Positions 51,994 through 62,412 of a stretch of DNA of 64,000 nt are shown here, piece after piece. This DNA is from Streptomyces lasiicapitis. GTDB lineage: Bacteria > Actinomycetota > Actinomycetes > Streptomycetales > Streptomycetaceae. How positions within the stretch are numbered: position 1 is the stretch's first letter; every line of letters begins with the position of its first letter. The notes under the pieces were generated by a model, which made no database searches, was not told where the DNA came from, and worked only from the letters and a program-made list of their open reading frames with translations. The position numbers were made by a program, and so were the translations under genes. The stretch spans positions 742,219 through 806,218 of the forward strand of contig NZ_BMNG01000001.1 of the NCBI RefSeq assembly GCF_014646335.1, written 5' to 3'.

Positions 51994-53964
51994 TCACGCG
52001 TGGGTCTTGTCCGTGTGCGTGGCCTGGCCGTACGTGCCGGTGGCGAGGGCGCCGCCGGACATCTCCTTGATGTAGACACCGCTGTTGTTGATCTGCGTGA
52101 TGTGCTGCTCGAAGCGGTCGGTGCGGTAGCCGCCGTGCGCGAGCGCGTCGCGTACGCCTTCGCCGATGCGGTCCTGGAGGGTGCGGGTGTAGCGGGCGAC
52201 GTCCATCTCCTGGAAGAGGGAGAGGCTGTCGGTGGCGGCGAGTTGGCGCAGGGAGACGAGGGGGGCGTCGGGGGCGCGGTCCGGCTCCGGGACGAAGCGG
52301 GTGACGGCGGCGTAGAGGGCGCGCAGGACGCGGGGGACGCGGGCGCGCGCGGCGGCACCGGTCCTGCCCGCGGCCCCCACCGCCTCCGCGTCCGTGGCGG
52401 GCATGCTCAGCCACAGCCGCAGCGCCGTGCCGAGGGACGGCAGCCAGCGCAGGGCGGTGATGCCGACGGCCACGGACACGGCCGGGGCGGCGACGCAGGC
52501 GCGGGCCGCGTCGCGCAGCGGGCCCGAGGGTCCGCTCGCGACGAGGGCGTCGACGTGGCGGAACTCCGGCTTGATGGGCCCGAGTACGTGCGGCACGACC
52601 TCAAGGACCAGCATGCCGCCCTGGGTGTGCACCCGGACCAGGAGCGAGACGACGACCTGTTCGTTCCAGGCGCCGACGCGGATGCGCAGGAAGTGCCGCC
52701 GGGCCTCGCCGCCCTCGCCCGCCGCCTCGTCGAGATGGCGCTCGGCCAGGTCGTCGTCGTACACGACCGCGGTCGGCGCGCCCTGCCCGTCGTACACCAA
52801 CTCGTCGCGGCCCGCGCCCGCCGGGAGGTAGACGAACTCCTCGATCTCCAGCTGCCGCAGCCGGTCCCTGCTGGTGGCGGCGGCCTCCGTGCTCAGGTCC
52901 TCCAGGCGGGGCTCGATCATCCGGATGACGTCGCGGGCGGTGAGCGGGACGCGGGTGGGGGTGCCGCTCTGCTGGGGCAGGGTGGCGTGCCGGCCCGCGC
53001 CGTTCGGGCCGGAGCCGTTCTGGTCGGCCGCCGCCTCGCCGTGGGCCGTGGTGTGCTTCAACTCCAGTACGACCGACCAGGGTTCACGGGGCGTACCGGC
53101 GCCGACGAAGGGGCGGTTGACGTCGTACAGAGTCAGGGAGGCGTGCTGCTCGCGGCGGACGCACCGCTCGATGCGGCGGTACCAGGCGGGCAGGCGCGGC
53201 TGCGCGGTCCCGGCGAAGCTCTGCGGGGCGAGCCGGGCGCGCAGCAGCCGCGTGCGCAGGAACTGGTGGCGCCAGACCACGGCCGCGATGAGCAGCGGGA
53301 AGATCACCGGGTAGGGCGTGTCGGCGATCCCGGCGAGCGCCGCGATTCCGTACAGGACCGCCGCCGACCATGCCGTGTACGTCAGGAGCCAGCCGAAGCG
53401 GCGGCGCAGCCAGGCAAGGACGGCGGGCAGCGGCACCGGCCGCAGCGGCTCCCCCACGCCCGTGTCACCGCCGCGGACGACGCGCGCGCACCACAGCAGC
53501 AGCACGACGAGCGCGTACGCCAGCGCCCAGCCGCCCGGCACCATGCCGCCGAGCCCGCCGCCGGGTTCCGGGCCCTCGGTGGCGGCCGCGTCGGTGCTGC
53601 CGAAGGGGAGCAGGGCGATGTCACCGGCGGACATTCCCGTGTCGCCGCCGGAGCTGTCCTCCCGGTCGTCCCAGATCATCACGGCGTCCGTGACCAGGAA
53701 GCCGAGCCAGACCGTGAGCAGCAGCAGCGCGCTCACCAGTTCGTCGCGGCGGGCGCGCAGCGCGTGCGCGAGGACGGGCAGCACGTCGGCGCCGAGGGGT
53801 GGTGCCACGGGGCGCTCGGCGTGGCCGACGAGTTCGTCGACCACGCGTCTGCGGAACGCGGCACTGATGTGGGTGCCCACGCAGAGCAGCCGGGTGGCGT
53901 CGGTGTGCGCGTACTCGTGCCGGGGCCTTCGGCGGGGCCGCCGCTGGGATGGATCGGCTCGCAT
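51994..53964 (-). CDS. Large membrane protein of unknown function with C-terminal SGGA motif
   Basis: 656 residues from ATG 53964; no ribosome site, so the start is tentative. About four hydrophobic segments in the first 250 residues (VSALLLLTVWLGFLVTDAVM; WALAYALVVLLLWCARVV; WLLTYTAWSAAVLYGIAAL; YPVIFPLLIAAVVW), then a soluble region with LTARDVIRMIEPRLEDLSTE, EIEEFVYLPAGAGRDEL and EQVVVSLLVRVHTQGGMLVL, another hydrophobic patch (ACVAAPAVSVAVGITALRWL), and the tail GVYIKEMSGGALATGTYGQA. The opening has RLLCVGTHISAAFRRRVV. Function unknown; first gene of the unit. Confidence 0.65.
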   Translation of the reverse strand: MRADPSQRRPRRRPRHEYAHTDATRLLCVGTHISAAFRRRVVDELVGHAERPVAPPLGADVLPVLAHALRARRDELVSALLLLTVWLGFLVTDAVMIWDDREDSSGGDTGMSAGDIALLPFGSTDAAATEGPEPGGGLGGMVPGGWALAYALVVLLLWCARVVRGGDTGVGEPLRPVPLPAVLAWLRRRFGWLLTYTAWSAAVLYGIAALAGIADTPYPVIFPLLIAAVVWRHQFLRTRLLRARLAPQSFAGTAQPRLPAWYRRIERCVRREQHASLTLYDVNRPFVGAGTPREPWSVVLELKHTTAHGEAAADQNGSGPNGAGRHATLPQQSGTPTRVPLTARDVIRMIEPRLEDLSTEAAATSRDRLRQLEIEEFVYLPAGAGRDELVYDGQGAPTAVVYDDDLAERHLDEAAGEGGEARRHFLRIRVGAWNEQVVVSLLVRVHTQGGMLVLEVVPHVLGPIKPEFRHVDALVASGPSGPLRDAARACVAAPAVSVAVGITALRWLPSLGTALRLWLSMPATDAEAVGAAGRTGAAARARVPRVLRALYAAVTRFVPEPDRAPDAPLVSLRQLAATDSLSLFQEMDVARYTRTLQDRIGEGVRDALAHGGYRTDRFEQHITQINNSGVYIKEMSGGALATGTYGQATHTDKTHA

Positions 53965-54069
53965 GCCGCGCAAGTTAGTGGAGCGGGCGGTGGGCGTCCT
54001 GGGAATGGGACGGCTGTCCCCCGAAAGAAAATGCCGGGGAGAAGGTTCCGGGGAACATGCCCGGGACAC

Positions 54070-54120
54070 AGACCGCCCTCCGGCGGCCGCGCGTGGTGCG
54101 CGGCTGCCGGAGGGCGGTCT
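54070..54120. terminator. Strong hairpin downstream of mdh
   Basis: AGACCGCCCTCCGG (54070-54083) pairs exactly with CCGGAGGGCGGTCT (54107-54120), and the interior continues as GGCCGCGC/GCGCGGCT-type pairs. It lies 41 bp beyond the mdh stop on the minus strand. Confidence 0.85.
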
Positions 54121-54160
54121 GCTGAAGCTGTGTGCCCTGGATCCAGAGCTTTGTGTCGTA

Positions 54161-55466
<1,306 letters not shown>

Positions 55467-56726
55467 TCACTTCGTGCAGGTCGTCGCCCCGGACTTCAGC
55501 GTGGCGCAGGCCTTTGCCGCTGCCGCGTTCTTCACGGCCACCATGGGCGTGTACGCGTCGAGGTCCGCGTTCACGGTCCCGCTCTGGCGGGCCGCCGAGC
55601 CGGAGCCGGTGATCGTGACCTTGTCGCCGGGCGCCGCCTGCGTGATGCGGGCCCACGCGGCCCCGCACGTCTTGCTGTAGCGCACCTCGACGAGCGCCTT
55701 CGTCGTCCCCACGGTCACCCGGGACGTGGTCTTGGCGAACTCGCCCCCGCATCCCATGTTCTCGGGATCCTTGCCGGTGCAGTCGGTCCCGCTGCACTCG
55801 ACTCCGGCGGGCAGATCCGCCGTGGACTTCGTCGGCGAGGTCGACGGCTTGGCGTTGTCGCCGCCGTCGTCGTCCTTGCCCAGGTCCGTGAGGAAGACGG
55901 CCGCGGCGATCACCACGAGCGCCCCGACGATCCCGGCCAGGAACATCGTGAGCTTCCGCTTGCGCCGCTGCCCGTCGGGCGACTTCCCGTCGGAACCAGG
56001 TCCGGGACCGGGCCCCCGCCCCCCGGGCCCGTACGCCGGCGCCACCGAAGCCGTGGGCGCCACCGCGGCGGGCGGCGCCGAAGCCTCGTACGAACGAGAG
56101 GACGACGGGGTCGACGGAGCCTGGGCGGACGCGGCGGCGGAAGCGGCGGCAGCAGCGGACGCGGAAGGGTGCGCCGAAGCCGCGGCCGGCCCGGACTGCG
56201 CCCCGTACCGAACCCCCTCCGGCCCCCGCGGCACCGTCGGCGACACCCCCGCCGGACCGGCGATCCCCGTCACCGCGCCGACGCCACCGCCCCGCGCCTT
56301 GTCGGAACCACCGTTCCCCTTGGGGGCCTTGGCGCTCTTGGCGGAGTCCTTGGCGGAGTCCTTGGAGCTCACCGGCGGGTTCGCCGCGAGCTCGCCGAGC
56401 GCGGCCCGCGCCTGGGAGATCCGGATGGCCTGCATCGTCATGTCGTGCCGCATCTCGGAGCGGCTCCAGGCCCGCTCCGCCAGCTCCCACATGGTGATGA
56501 GGTGCACCGGCGGCGTGCCGGTGACTTCGGCGAGCGCGACGATCGCGCCCTTGGGGGCGAGCAGCCGCCCGTTCAGATAGCGCTCCCACGACGTCTTGCT
56601 GTACCCGGTCCGGTCCGACACGGCCGCGATGCTGAGACCACTGCGGTCGACCAGCCTGCGCAACTGGCTGGCGAACTCCCTGACCTGTGGGTCGAGCTCA
56701 TCCGGTAGCGCCTTCCAACGAGGCAT
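55467..56726 (-). CDS. HTH-transmembrane protein with extracytoplasmic DUF2690-like domain (larger paralogue)
   Basis: 419 residues. HTH about 18-75 (QLRRLVDRSGLSIAAVSDRT, SKTSWERYLNGRLLAP), Ala/Pro/Ser/Gly-rich cytosolic linker about 125-270, one helix (LTMFLAGIVGALVVIAAAVF) and a 120-residue outer domain with five Cys (CSGTDCTGKDPENMGCGG, KTCGAAWARI, ACATLKSGATTCTK) resembling DUF2690. A one-component membrane regulator that may sense wall or secreted signals. Its N-terminus matches that of the protein at 57678. Confidence 0.82.
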   Translation of the reverse strand: MPRWKALPDELDPQVREFASQLRRLVDRSGLSIAAVSDRTGYSKTSWERYLNGRLLAPKGAIVALAEVTGTPPVHLITMWELAERAWSRSEMRHDMTMQAIRISQARAALGELAANPPVSSKDSAKDSAKSAKAPKGNGGSDKARGGGVGAVTGIAGPAGVSPTVPRGPEGVRYGAQSGPAAASAHPSASAAAAASAAASAQAPSTPSSSRSYEASAPPAAVAPTASVAPAYGPGGRGPGPGPGSDGKSPDGQRRKRKLTMFLAGIVGALVVIAAAVFLTDLGKDDDGGDNAKPSTSPTKSTADLPAGVECSGTDCTGKDPENMGCGGEFAKTTSRVTVGTTKALVEVRYSKTCGAAWARITQAAPGDKVTITGSGSAARQSGTVNADLDAYTPMVAVKNAAAAKACATLKSGATTCTK

Positions 56727-57080
56727 TGCTCCCCCTATTCACCCCGTACGTACCTGACTGCCCCCCGGCCGGATCTCCCAGCACCACCCAGCCTGAACTA
56801 CCCAGAGGGATGCGCCGAGCCGGGATGTCAGTTCCCTGAATGGGAGCGCACAGGAGCATTTGGGACAGAGTGTGCCCCGTCGCACGCCCCGCGGTCCACG
56901 GGTCAGTGTCCCACCGTCGTCCCACTCCACAATGCGGAACCCCAGCTCCCGGACCGGGACGTCCCGGAACCGTCCCGAATGCGGCGGTTGACCCTTTTCT
57001 ACGGCGGTCCGGTGCCGAAGCATCGAACGCGGCACCTCCGCACCTCGGTGCCGTGATCGAACCATCAGGGGGGAACCACC
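56727..57080. promoter_or_regulatory. Regulatory region between the HTH-TM gene and the secreted protein gene
   Basis: 354 bp without a gene. It contains the perfect palindrome CCGGGACGTCCCGG (56954-56967) and several nearby GTCCC/GGGAC half-sites (CCGTCCCGAA, GTGTCCCACCG, GTCGTCCCAC). TTGACC at 56988-56993 could be a -35. The cluster of GGGAC half-sites suggests binding by an HTH protein such as the flanking paralogues. Confidence 0.5.
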
Positions 57081-57632
57081 ATGCACCACCGCACCACCAC
57101 GCGACGCCCGCGTCGGCTGCTGGCCGCCGCCGTCGCCGTGACCGCCGGCGCCGGCCTCGCGCTCGCCGGTACCGCGCCGCTGGCCCAGGCCGCAGGACCG
57201 CACGTCATCGACGGCGGCGGCGACGCGTTCAACGACTGGGGCGACGAGGGCACGCTCTCCCGCCACAGCCACGCCGACTCCAACGCCACCTGGCTCTGGC
57301 AGAGCGTGCTGTACGCCGACGGCGCCAAGTGGCGCGACTCCCACGGCGTCCGGCACACCTTCAAGAAGTCCGACGTCGACGGCCGCTTCGGCTGGAAGAC
57401 GGCGTCCGCCACGAAGTGGTGGCAGGCCCACGAGGACCTGGAGGACGTCGACGGCATCGTCGGCAAGGAGACGTTCGGCGCCGCGGACAACTTCCTCAGC
57501 GGCCCGCACTCGGGCGGCCAGGTCGACTACACGGGCTTCGTGCGCCAGGTCGCCTTCAAGCGGCTCGCCGGCACGTACTACGTGAAGATCGACGGCCACT
57601 GGAAGAAGGCCTCGTACAACCGCCTCGGCTGA
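57081..57632 (+). CDS. Secreted peptidoglycan-binding-like protein
   Basis: 183 residues with GGGGGGAA before the ATG. Signal peptide with twin Arg and hydrophobic core (RRLLAAAVAVTAGAGLALAG), cleavage near AQAAG. The mature part reads like a PG_binding_1 domain: TWLWQSVLYADGAKWRD, DVDGRFGWKTASATKWWQA, DVDGIVGKETFGAADNFL, i.e. the DGxFGxxTxxAVxxFQ pattern twice. The end (YYVKIDGHWKKASYNRL) is basic. It probably binds cell wall. Bracketed by the two HTH-TM genes. Confidence 0.8.
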   Translation: MHHRTTTRRPRRLLAAAVAVTAGAGLALAGTAPLAQAAGPHVIDGGGDAFNDWGDEGTLSRHSHADSNATWLWQSVLYADGAKWRDSHGVRHTFKKSDVDGRFGWKTASATKWWQAHEDLEDVDGIVGKETFGAADNFLSGPHSGGQVDYTGFVRQVAFKRLAGTYYVKIDGHWKKASYNRLG

Positions 57633-57677
57633 GAGCGCGGCGCGAACAGCACACCCCCGCTCCCGCCCCGGGGGCCG

Positions 57678-58223
57678 TCACTCCGTGGCGGTCCCCGGGG
57701 CCCTGCGCGCACCGAACGGCTCGGACACGCTCGCACCAGGCGCCAGCGACGGCTCCCCGCCGCCACCACCCCGCTCCGCCGCCACCTGCGCGACGACCCA
57801 CAGTAGACCTCCGAGCAGCAACGCGATCACCGCGAACGCGAAGCAGGCGACGAGCCGCCAGTTCGGCGCGGGGCGCCGGGCGGGCGCGGGAGCCGGCGCC
57901 TCAGCCGCACGCACCTCCGTAGACGCACGCGCCTCCGTAGACGTACGCGCCCACACCCTCCCCGCCAACTCCCACCCCGCCACGACCCGCGCCCCGTCCG
58001 CCCCCGCCACCCGGCACAGCGCGAGCACCGCCTCGCGCGGCGGGAGCTGCCGGCCGTTGAGGTAGCGCTGCCAGGAGGACTTGCTGTACGCGGTTCTGGT
58101 GCCGAGCGCGACCAGGCTCAGGCCCGTGCGGTCCTTGAGCCGCCGCAACTGCTCGACGTGGTGGCGTACCTCCGGCGGCAGTTCGTCCGGAAGCGGTTGC
58201 CAGGTGTCCGCGCGCGTCCCCAT
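57678..58223 (-). CDS. HTH-transmembrane protein (smaller paralogue)
   Basis: 181 residues from ATG at MGTRADTWQPLPDELPPEV. HTH with QLRRLKDRTGLSLVALGTRT and SKSSWQRYLNGRQLPPREAV, about half identical to the first 75 residues of the protein at 55467. Then a short Ala/Glu linker, one helix (LVACFAFAVIALLLGGLLWV) and a tail of about 40 residues (no DUF2690). A membrane-tied DNA-binding protein lacking the sensor part. Convergent with the secreted protein gene. Confidence 0.8.
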   Translation of the reverse strand: MGTRADTWQPLPDELPPEVRHHVEQLRRLKDRTGLSLVALGTRTAYSKSSWQRYLNGRQLPPREAVLALCRVAGADGARVVAGWELAGRVWARTSTEARASTEVRAAEAPAPAPARRPAPNWRLVACFAFAVIALLLGGLLWVVAQVAAERGGGGGEPSLAPGASVSEPFGARRAPGTATE

Positions 58224-58543
58224 GGTGCACCCCCCGTTCGACCGGGCTGACGACCGCGGGACCCGGTTCGGTTCCGTGCGGATCATCCGTTTCGCCCGAC
58301 CCGACCAGGCCGTCTCGCACTCGTAGCGGGCCCAGAACACCGATACGGAATGGTCACTTCCGTGCCACAGGGACCCGTCTCTGCTTGCTGCCGGGATGGC
58401 GCGTCCATGACGCTTGAGGCACACAGCGAGCACACAGCTCGCCACGCAGAACCGACGGCGCCCGTCCTCCCACGGGGGAGAGGACGGGCGCCGTCTTGCG
58501 TACGTCACCAGCGGAAACACCAGGCACAAGGACTGCCCGAAGG
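58224..58543. other. Gap between the HTH-TM gene and the response regulator
   Basis: 320 bp. Holds the promoter of the HTH-TM gene (GATACGGAATGG area near 58342) and the terminator of the two-component operon (58455-58494). A possible + strand frame here has no ribosome site or codon bias and is not called. Confidence 0.6.
58455..58494 (-). terminator. Terminator of the two-component operon
   Basis: ACGGCGCCCGTCCTC and GAGGACGGGCGCCGT, 15-bp perfect stem around a 10-base loop, 50 bp past the response regulator stop on the minus strand. Confidence 0.85.
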
Positions 58544-59236
58544 TCAGATTCCGGATCCGCCCGGAGTCACCAGACCCGTCTCGTAGGCGATCACCACGGC
58601 CTGTGCCCTGGTGTCCAGATCGAGCTTGTTCATGGTGCGGTTGAGATGCGTCTTGACCGTCGCCTCGCTGATGTAGAGGCGGTCGGCTATCTCGGCGTTG
58701 GACAGGCCCCGCGCTATCAGCTTCAGGACCTCCAGCTCGCGCCCGGTGAGCGCGGCGAGGTCGGGCGGCGGCGTCCCCGCGTCGGCGGCGGCCCCGGAAC
58801 GTACCGCGAAGGCCTCCACCAGACGCCGCGTGACGCTCGGCGCGAACAGCGCGTCGCCGCTGCCGACCGCGGCCACCGCGGCGAGGAGCCGCTCGGGCCC
58901 GGAGTCCTTGAGCAGGAACCCCGCGGCGCCCGCGCGCAGCGCCCCGTACACGTACTCGTCGAGATCGAAGGTGGTGAGGACCAGGATGCGCGGCGGCGGC
59001 TCGGCGGCCTCGGCGAGGATGCGTTCGGTCGCCGTGATGCCGTTCATGCCGGGCATGCGGATGTCCATGAGGATCACGTCGGGGCGTGCGGACGCGGCCA
59101 GTTCCACGGCCTCCGCGCCGTCCCCCGCCTCGCCGACCACCTCGACGCCCGGCGCGGCCTTGAGCACACCGACGAGCCCGGCGCGGATGAGGAACTGGTC
59201 GTCCACGACAAGCACCTTGATGTGGCTTGAGGTCAT
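58544..59236 (-). CDS. NarL/LuxR family response regulator
   Basis: 230 residues. Receiver with VLVVDDQFLIRAGLV, phospho-acceptor Asp in DVILMDIRMPGMNGI, TTF and LLKD; LuxR-type HTH LTGRELEVLKLIARGLSNAE, ISEATVKTHLNRTMNKL. Its ATG overlaps the kinase stop (ATGA), so the pair is translationally coupled. Target genes unknown. Confidence 0.95.
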   Translation of the reverse strand: MTSSHIKVLVVDDQFLIRAGLVGVLKAAPGVEVVGEAGDGAEAVELAASARPDVILMDIRMPGMNGITATERILAEAAEPPPRILVLTTFDLDEYVYGALRAGAAGFLLKDSGPERLLAAVAAVGSGDALFAPSVTRRLVEAFAVRSGAAADAGTPPPDLAALTGRELEVLKLIARGLSNAEIADRLYISEATVKTHLNRTMNKLDLDTRAQAVVIAYETGLVTPGGSGI

Positions 59237-60393
59237 TCGGTGACGTCGTCTCCCGGCGGTGCGGCACGCGCCGATGTCGGCAGGGTCAGCCTCACGGCGA
59301 ACCCTCCCGCGCTGCGCGGTCCGATGCTGATCGTTCCGCCGTAGAGCTTCGCTCGTTCTCGCATACCGATCAACCCATGTCCACCACCACTCCTCACTCT
59401 GTCCGGAATCACCCCCTCCCCATTGTCGGTGACGGACACCTCGATGTGGTCGCGGTGGTAGTGCAGTTCCACGGTCGCGCTGGCATGGCGCGCGTGCTTG
59501 AGGACGTTGGTGAGGGCTTCCTGCACGACGCGGTACGCACACAGCTCGACGCCGGGCGCGATCGGCCTCGGCGTCCCCGTGACTCTGAACTCGACGGGCA
59601 CTCCGCCCGCCCTGACTCTGTCCGTCATGTCCTCGATGCGGGCGAGCCCCGGCATCGGCGCGTCCGGCACCTCGCCGTCGTCCTCCCGGGCCCGCAGCAC
59701 CCGCAGCATGCGCCGCATCTCCTCCAGGGCCTCGGTGGAGGTGCCGGATATGGTGCCGAGCGCGGCGCGCGCCGTCTTGGCGTCGGAGTCGAAGACGAAC
59801 TTGGCGAGGCCCGCCTGCACGGAGATCACCGACATGTGGTGGGCGACGACGTCGTGCAGCTCGCGCGCGATCCGCCCGCGCTCCTCCACCACCGCGTGCC
59901 GGGCCCGTTCGTGCTGTTCGGCGCGGGTCTTGCGGGCGAGTTCGGCGGACCGCCGTGCCAGATATCCCATCCGCCACACCATGGCGTTGATGCCGATGGC
60001 CTGCGCCGCCACCGACGGCACCGACGCGTGGTCCTGGCTGACCAGGCTGCCGAGGATCCAGATGGCGGCGATCAGCCCCGCACAGAAGCCGACGGTCCGT
60101 GTGCGGCACTGCAGGGCGACGGTGTAGAGACAGATTATCGGGCCGAACGACGTGACCACGGGCCAGTAGCCGACGGCTACGTACGTGGCCCAGAACGCGT
60201 ACGTCACCAGACAGACCGCGAGCGGGGCCTTCGTGCGGACGACGGTCGGCGCGATCACGAGCAGCGCGAGCGCGTAGCCGCGGGCGTCCAGGTCGTCCCA
60301 GCCGACCGCGGCCGCCTCGGGCCCGATCAACAGCAACAGAGCCACTTGCCCGAGGGCGAGCAGCACGTCGACGGTGAACGGGCGGAGGCGCAT
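59233..60393 (-). CDS. NarL-type sensor histidine kinase
   Basis: 386 residues. Membrane domain of about five hydrophobic segments (10-155), then HisKA_3 dimerisation box RGRIARELHDVVAHHMSVIS with the phospho-His, and HATPase with ALTNVLKHARHA and GGGHGLIGMRERA. No extracytoplasmic sensor, so it likely detects a membrane signal. Coupled to the response regulator downstream. ATG start precedes LRPFTVDVLLALGQ, start of the first helix. Confidence 0.94.
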   Translation of the reverse strand: MRLRPFTVDVLLALGQVALLLLIGPEAAAVGWDDLDARGYALALLVIAPTVVRTKAPLAVCLVTYAFWATYVAVGYWPVVTSFGPIICLYTVALQCRTRTVGFCAGLIAAIWILGSLVSQDHASVPSVAAQAIGINAMVWRMGYLARRSAELARKTRAEQHERARHAVVEERGRIARELHDVVAHHMSVISVQAGLAKFVFDSDAKTARAALGTISGTSTEALEEMRRMLRVLRAREDDGEVPDAPMPGLARIEDMTDRVRAGGVPVEFRVTGTPRPIAPGVELCAYRVVQEALTNVLKHARHASATVELHYHRDHIEVSVTDNGEGVIPDRVRSGGGHGLIGMRERAKLYGGTISIGPRSAGGFAVRLTLPTSARAAPPGDDVTE

Positions 60394-60408
60394 CGCCGCA
60401 GCGTAGCC

Positions 60409-60428
60409 CGCATACCCGCCGGTATACG
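60409..60428. promoter_or_regulatory. Dyad just upstream of the kinase gene
   Basis: CGCATACC-CGCC-GGTATACG, one mismatch in 8-bp arms, 16 bp before the kinase ATG. Possible autoregulation site; the TATACC and TACGCT hexamers next to it may be promoter parts. Confidence 0.45.
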
Positions 60429-60876
60429 TCCATCGGTCGCCGTACCGCGGAAGTTGTAGACGGCGGCGTTGTACGCCCCGAGTGGTATTCGAACGTCAAC
60501 CCGGCACGGGACGACGGGATGCGACCGCCCCCCGTAAGTTTTTGGTCAGCACCACCCACCGCGCCGCCTTGACGAACGGCGCGCAGGGGGAAGGGGGCGC
60601 GGACCTGCAAACGGGGGTTTGCACGGGGGACCGGGTCTGCGCCCCAACAACTTCACCATCAGTACGACCAGCATTACCGGCACAACCGGCACAACTGGCA
60701 TCCCCTGAATTACCGGCATTTTCCTGCTCACCGCACCACCGCACCACCGCACCACCCGGGTTACGGCATCTCCAGCACGGTGCCGTTTCCAGCAAGACCA
60801 CTGAGGTTCGCGGCTCCGTGCAGGGGCGCACGGAGGAACGGGCCCGCGACCGCCGCACCACCCCCTGCCCCCACGG

Positions 60877-60915
60877 CCAACGGCCCGTACTCTCCTGGCG
60901 AGTACGGGCCGTTGG
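60877..60915 (-). terminator. Terminator of the folD-DUF3017 operon
   Basis: CCAACGGCCCGTACTC, loop TCCTGGC, GAGTACGGGCCGTTGG: 16-bp perfect stem, 27 bp past the DUF3017 stop. Confidence 0.88.
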
Positions 60916-60941
60916 TGTGTGCCGCTGTGGGGATGTGCCGG

Positions 60942-61529
60942 CTAGCTGCTGATCGTGAAGTGCAGCGCGTCGTCGAGAAACGGGATCCTCAGCCACGGAT
61001 TCGGCTGCGCCATCATCGAGAGCAGCACGATCGCCAGGCCGAGACTGCCGTACGTCACCATGTCCGTGAACCGCGAACGCACCGCCAGCATGCCGACGCC
61101 CGGCAGCCACCAGCGCATCACGGCGCCCGCGAGCAGCGCGACCCCGATCAGTATCGTGCCGACGCGGAACACGTCGAAGGCGGTCAGGATCAGCCCGAGC
61201 CCCACCAGGGACACGACGCTGAGCAGCGGCCACTGCCGTGCGGGGGCGGGCGCGTCCCCCGACGCCGCGCGTCCCCCGCCCTCGGGCCTGGCGGTGTCCC
61301 GCGTGAACAGCGGGAACCGCCGGGACACCTTGCGGGGCTCGCCGTCGGGGCCGGGGGCGCTGACGGCACCCTTGGCGGACCCGGCTTCGAGCTCGGCCTC
61401 GGCCTCGGACTTGGCCTCGGACTTGGCTTCGGTCCTGGCTTCGGACTTGCCCTCGCCCTCAGCCTCGGCTTCCGCCGCCGCATTCGCATCCGCTTCGGAG
61501 CCGGGCTCGGCCTCCGGCGTTACGTTCAT
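60942..61529 (-). CDS. DUF3017 membrane protein
   Basis: 195 residues from the ATG preceded by GGAAGGGTGGTGA. The first 60 residues are a Glu/Ala/Ser/Lys-rich low-complexity part (repeats of EAKSEA type). Then a soluble linker and three hydrophobic helices (PLLSVVSLVGLGLILTAF, TILIGVALLAGAVMRWWLPG, MVTYGSLGLAIVLLSMM), ending WLRIPFLDDALHFTISS. DUF3017 genes commonly follow folD in streptomycetes, 22 bp apart here. Function unknown. Confidence 0.85.
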   Translation of the reverse strand: MNVTPEAEPGSEADANAAAEAEAEGEGKSEARTEAKSEAKSEAEAELEAGSAKGAVSAPGPDGEPRKVSRRFPLFTRDTARPEGGGRAASGDAPAPARQWPLLSVVSLVGLGLILTAFDVFRVGTILIGVALLAGAVMRWWLPGVGMLAVRSRFTDMVTYGSLGLAIVLLSMMAQPNPWLRIPFLDDALHFTISS

Positions 61530-61551
61530 CCCGTCACCACCCTTCCCCCGC

Positions 61552-62412
61552 TCAGCCCTCGGCAGCGGCACGTTCCGCGGCCTCGACGACGTTGACGAGG
61601 AGCTGGGCGCGCGTCATCGGGCCCACACCGCCCGGGTTGGGCGAGATCCATCCGGCGACCTCGGCGACGCCCGGCTCGACATCGCCGACGATCTTGCCGT
61701 TGCCGTCGCGCGAGACACCGACGTCGAGCACGGCGGCGCCGGGCTTCACGTCCTCGGCCCTGATGAGGTGCGGCACGCCTGCCGCCGCCACGATGATGTC
61801 GGCCCGCTTCAGGTGGGACGAGAGGTCGCGGGTGCCGGTGTGGCACTGGGTGACCGTCGCGTTCTCCGACTTGCGGGTGAGCAGCAGCGGCATCGGCCGC
61901 CCGATGGTCACGCCGCGCCCGACGACGACGACCTCCGCGCCGTTGATCTCCACACCGTGCTGCCGCAGCAGCCGCACGATGCCGTACGGGGTGCACGGCA
62001 GCGGACCCGGCTCGTTCAGGACGAGACGGCCCAGGTTGGTCGGGTGCAGACCGTCGGCGTCCTTGGCCGGGTCCATCAGCTCCAGGACGCGGTTCTCGTC
62101 GATGCCCTTGGGCAGGGGCAGTTGCACGATGTAGCCCGTGCAGGCCGGGTCGTCGTTGAGCTCGCGCACGACGGCCTCGATCTCCTCCTGGGAGGCGGTC
62201 GCGGGCAGTTCGCGCTGGATGGAGGCGATGCCCACCTGGGCGCAGTCGCGGTGCTTGCCCGCGACGTACTTCTGGCTGCCGGGGTCGTCCCCGACCAGGA
62301 CGGTACCGAGGCCGGGCGTGACGCCCTGGGCCTTCAGGGCCGCCACGCGGACGGCCAGTTCGGACTTGATCGCTGCTGCGGTGGCCTTGCCATCGAGAAT
62401 CTGGGCGGTCAT
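61552..62412 (-). CDS. folD: Methylenetetrahydrofolate dehydrogenase/cyclohydrolase
   Basis: 286 residues, normal length. Ribosome site GGAGGATGG. FolD features: [20 protein letters not shown] (catalytic Lys), [33 protein letters not shown] (Rossmann loop) and [16 protein letters not shown]. Turns methylene-THF into formyl-THF with NADP+, feeding purine synthesis. Works with GlyA at 9921 and PurH at the window end. Confidence 0.96.
   Translation of the reverse strand: MTAQILDGKATAAAIKSELAVRVAALKAQGVTPGLGTVLVGDDPGSQKYVAGKHRDCAQVGIASIQRELPATASQEEIEAVVRELNDDPACTGYIVQLPLPKGIDENRVLELMDPAKDADGLHPTNLGRLVLNEPGPLPCTPYGIVRLLRQHGVEINGAEVVVVGRGVTIGRPMPLLLTRKSENATVTQCHTGTRDLSSHLKRADIIVAAAGVPHLIRAEDVKPGAAVLDVGVSRDGNGKIVGDVEPGVAEVAGWISPNPGGVGPMTRAQLLVNVVEAAERAAAEG

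Larger units (their letters stand above)
60394..60941. other. Non-coding stretch between the kinase and the DUF3017 gene
   Basis: 548 bp. Holds the kinase promoter region (dyad at 60409-60428), an irregular ACCGGCACAA/ACCGGCA repeat patch (about 60673-60720), a run of CACCACCG units near 60735-60755, and the DUF3017 terminator at 60877. The + frame from 60482 and minus frames through it have no ribosome site and read repeats, so I call no gene. Confidence 0.6.

Noticed and set aside
60482..60952. 156-codon open frame on the + strand in the gap after the kinase gene
   Set aside because: No ribosome site, reads through simple repeats and a terminator hairpin, no family.
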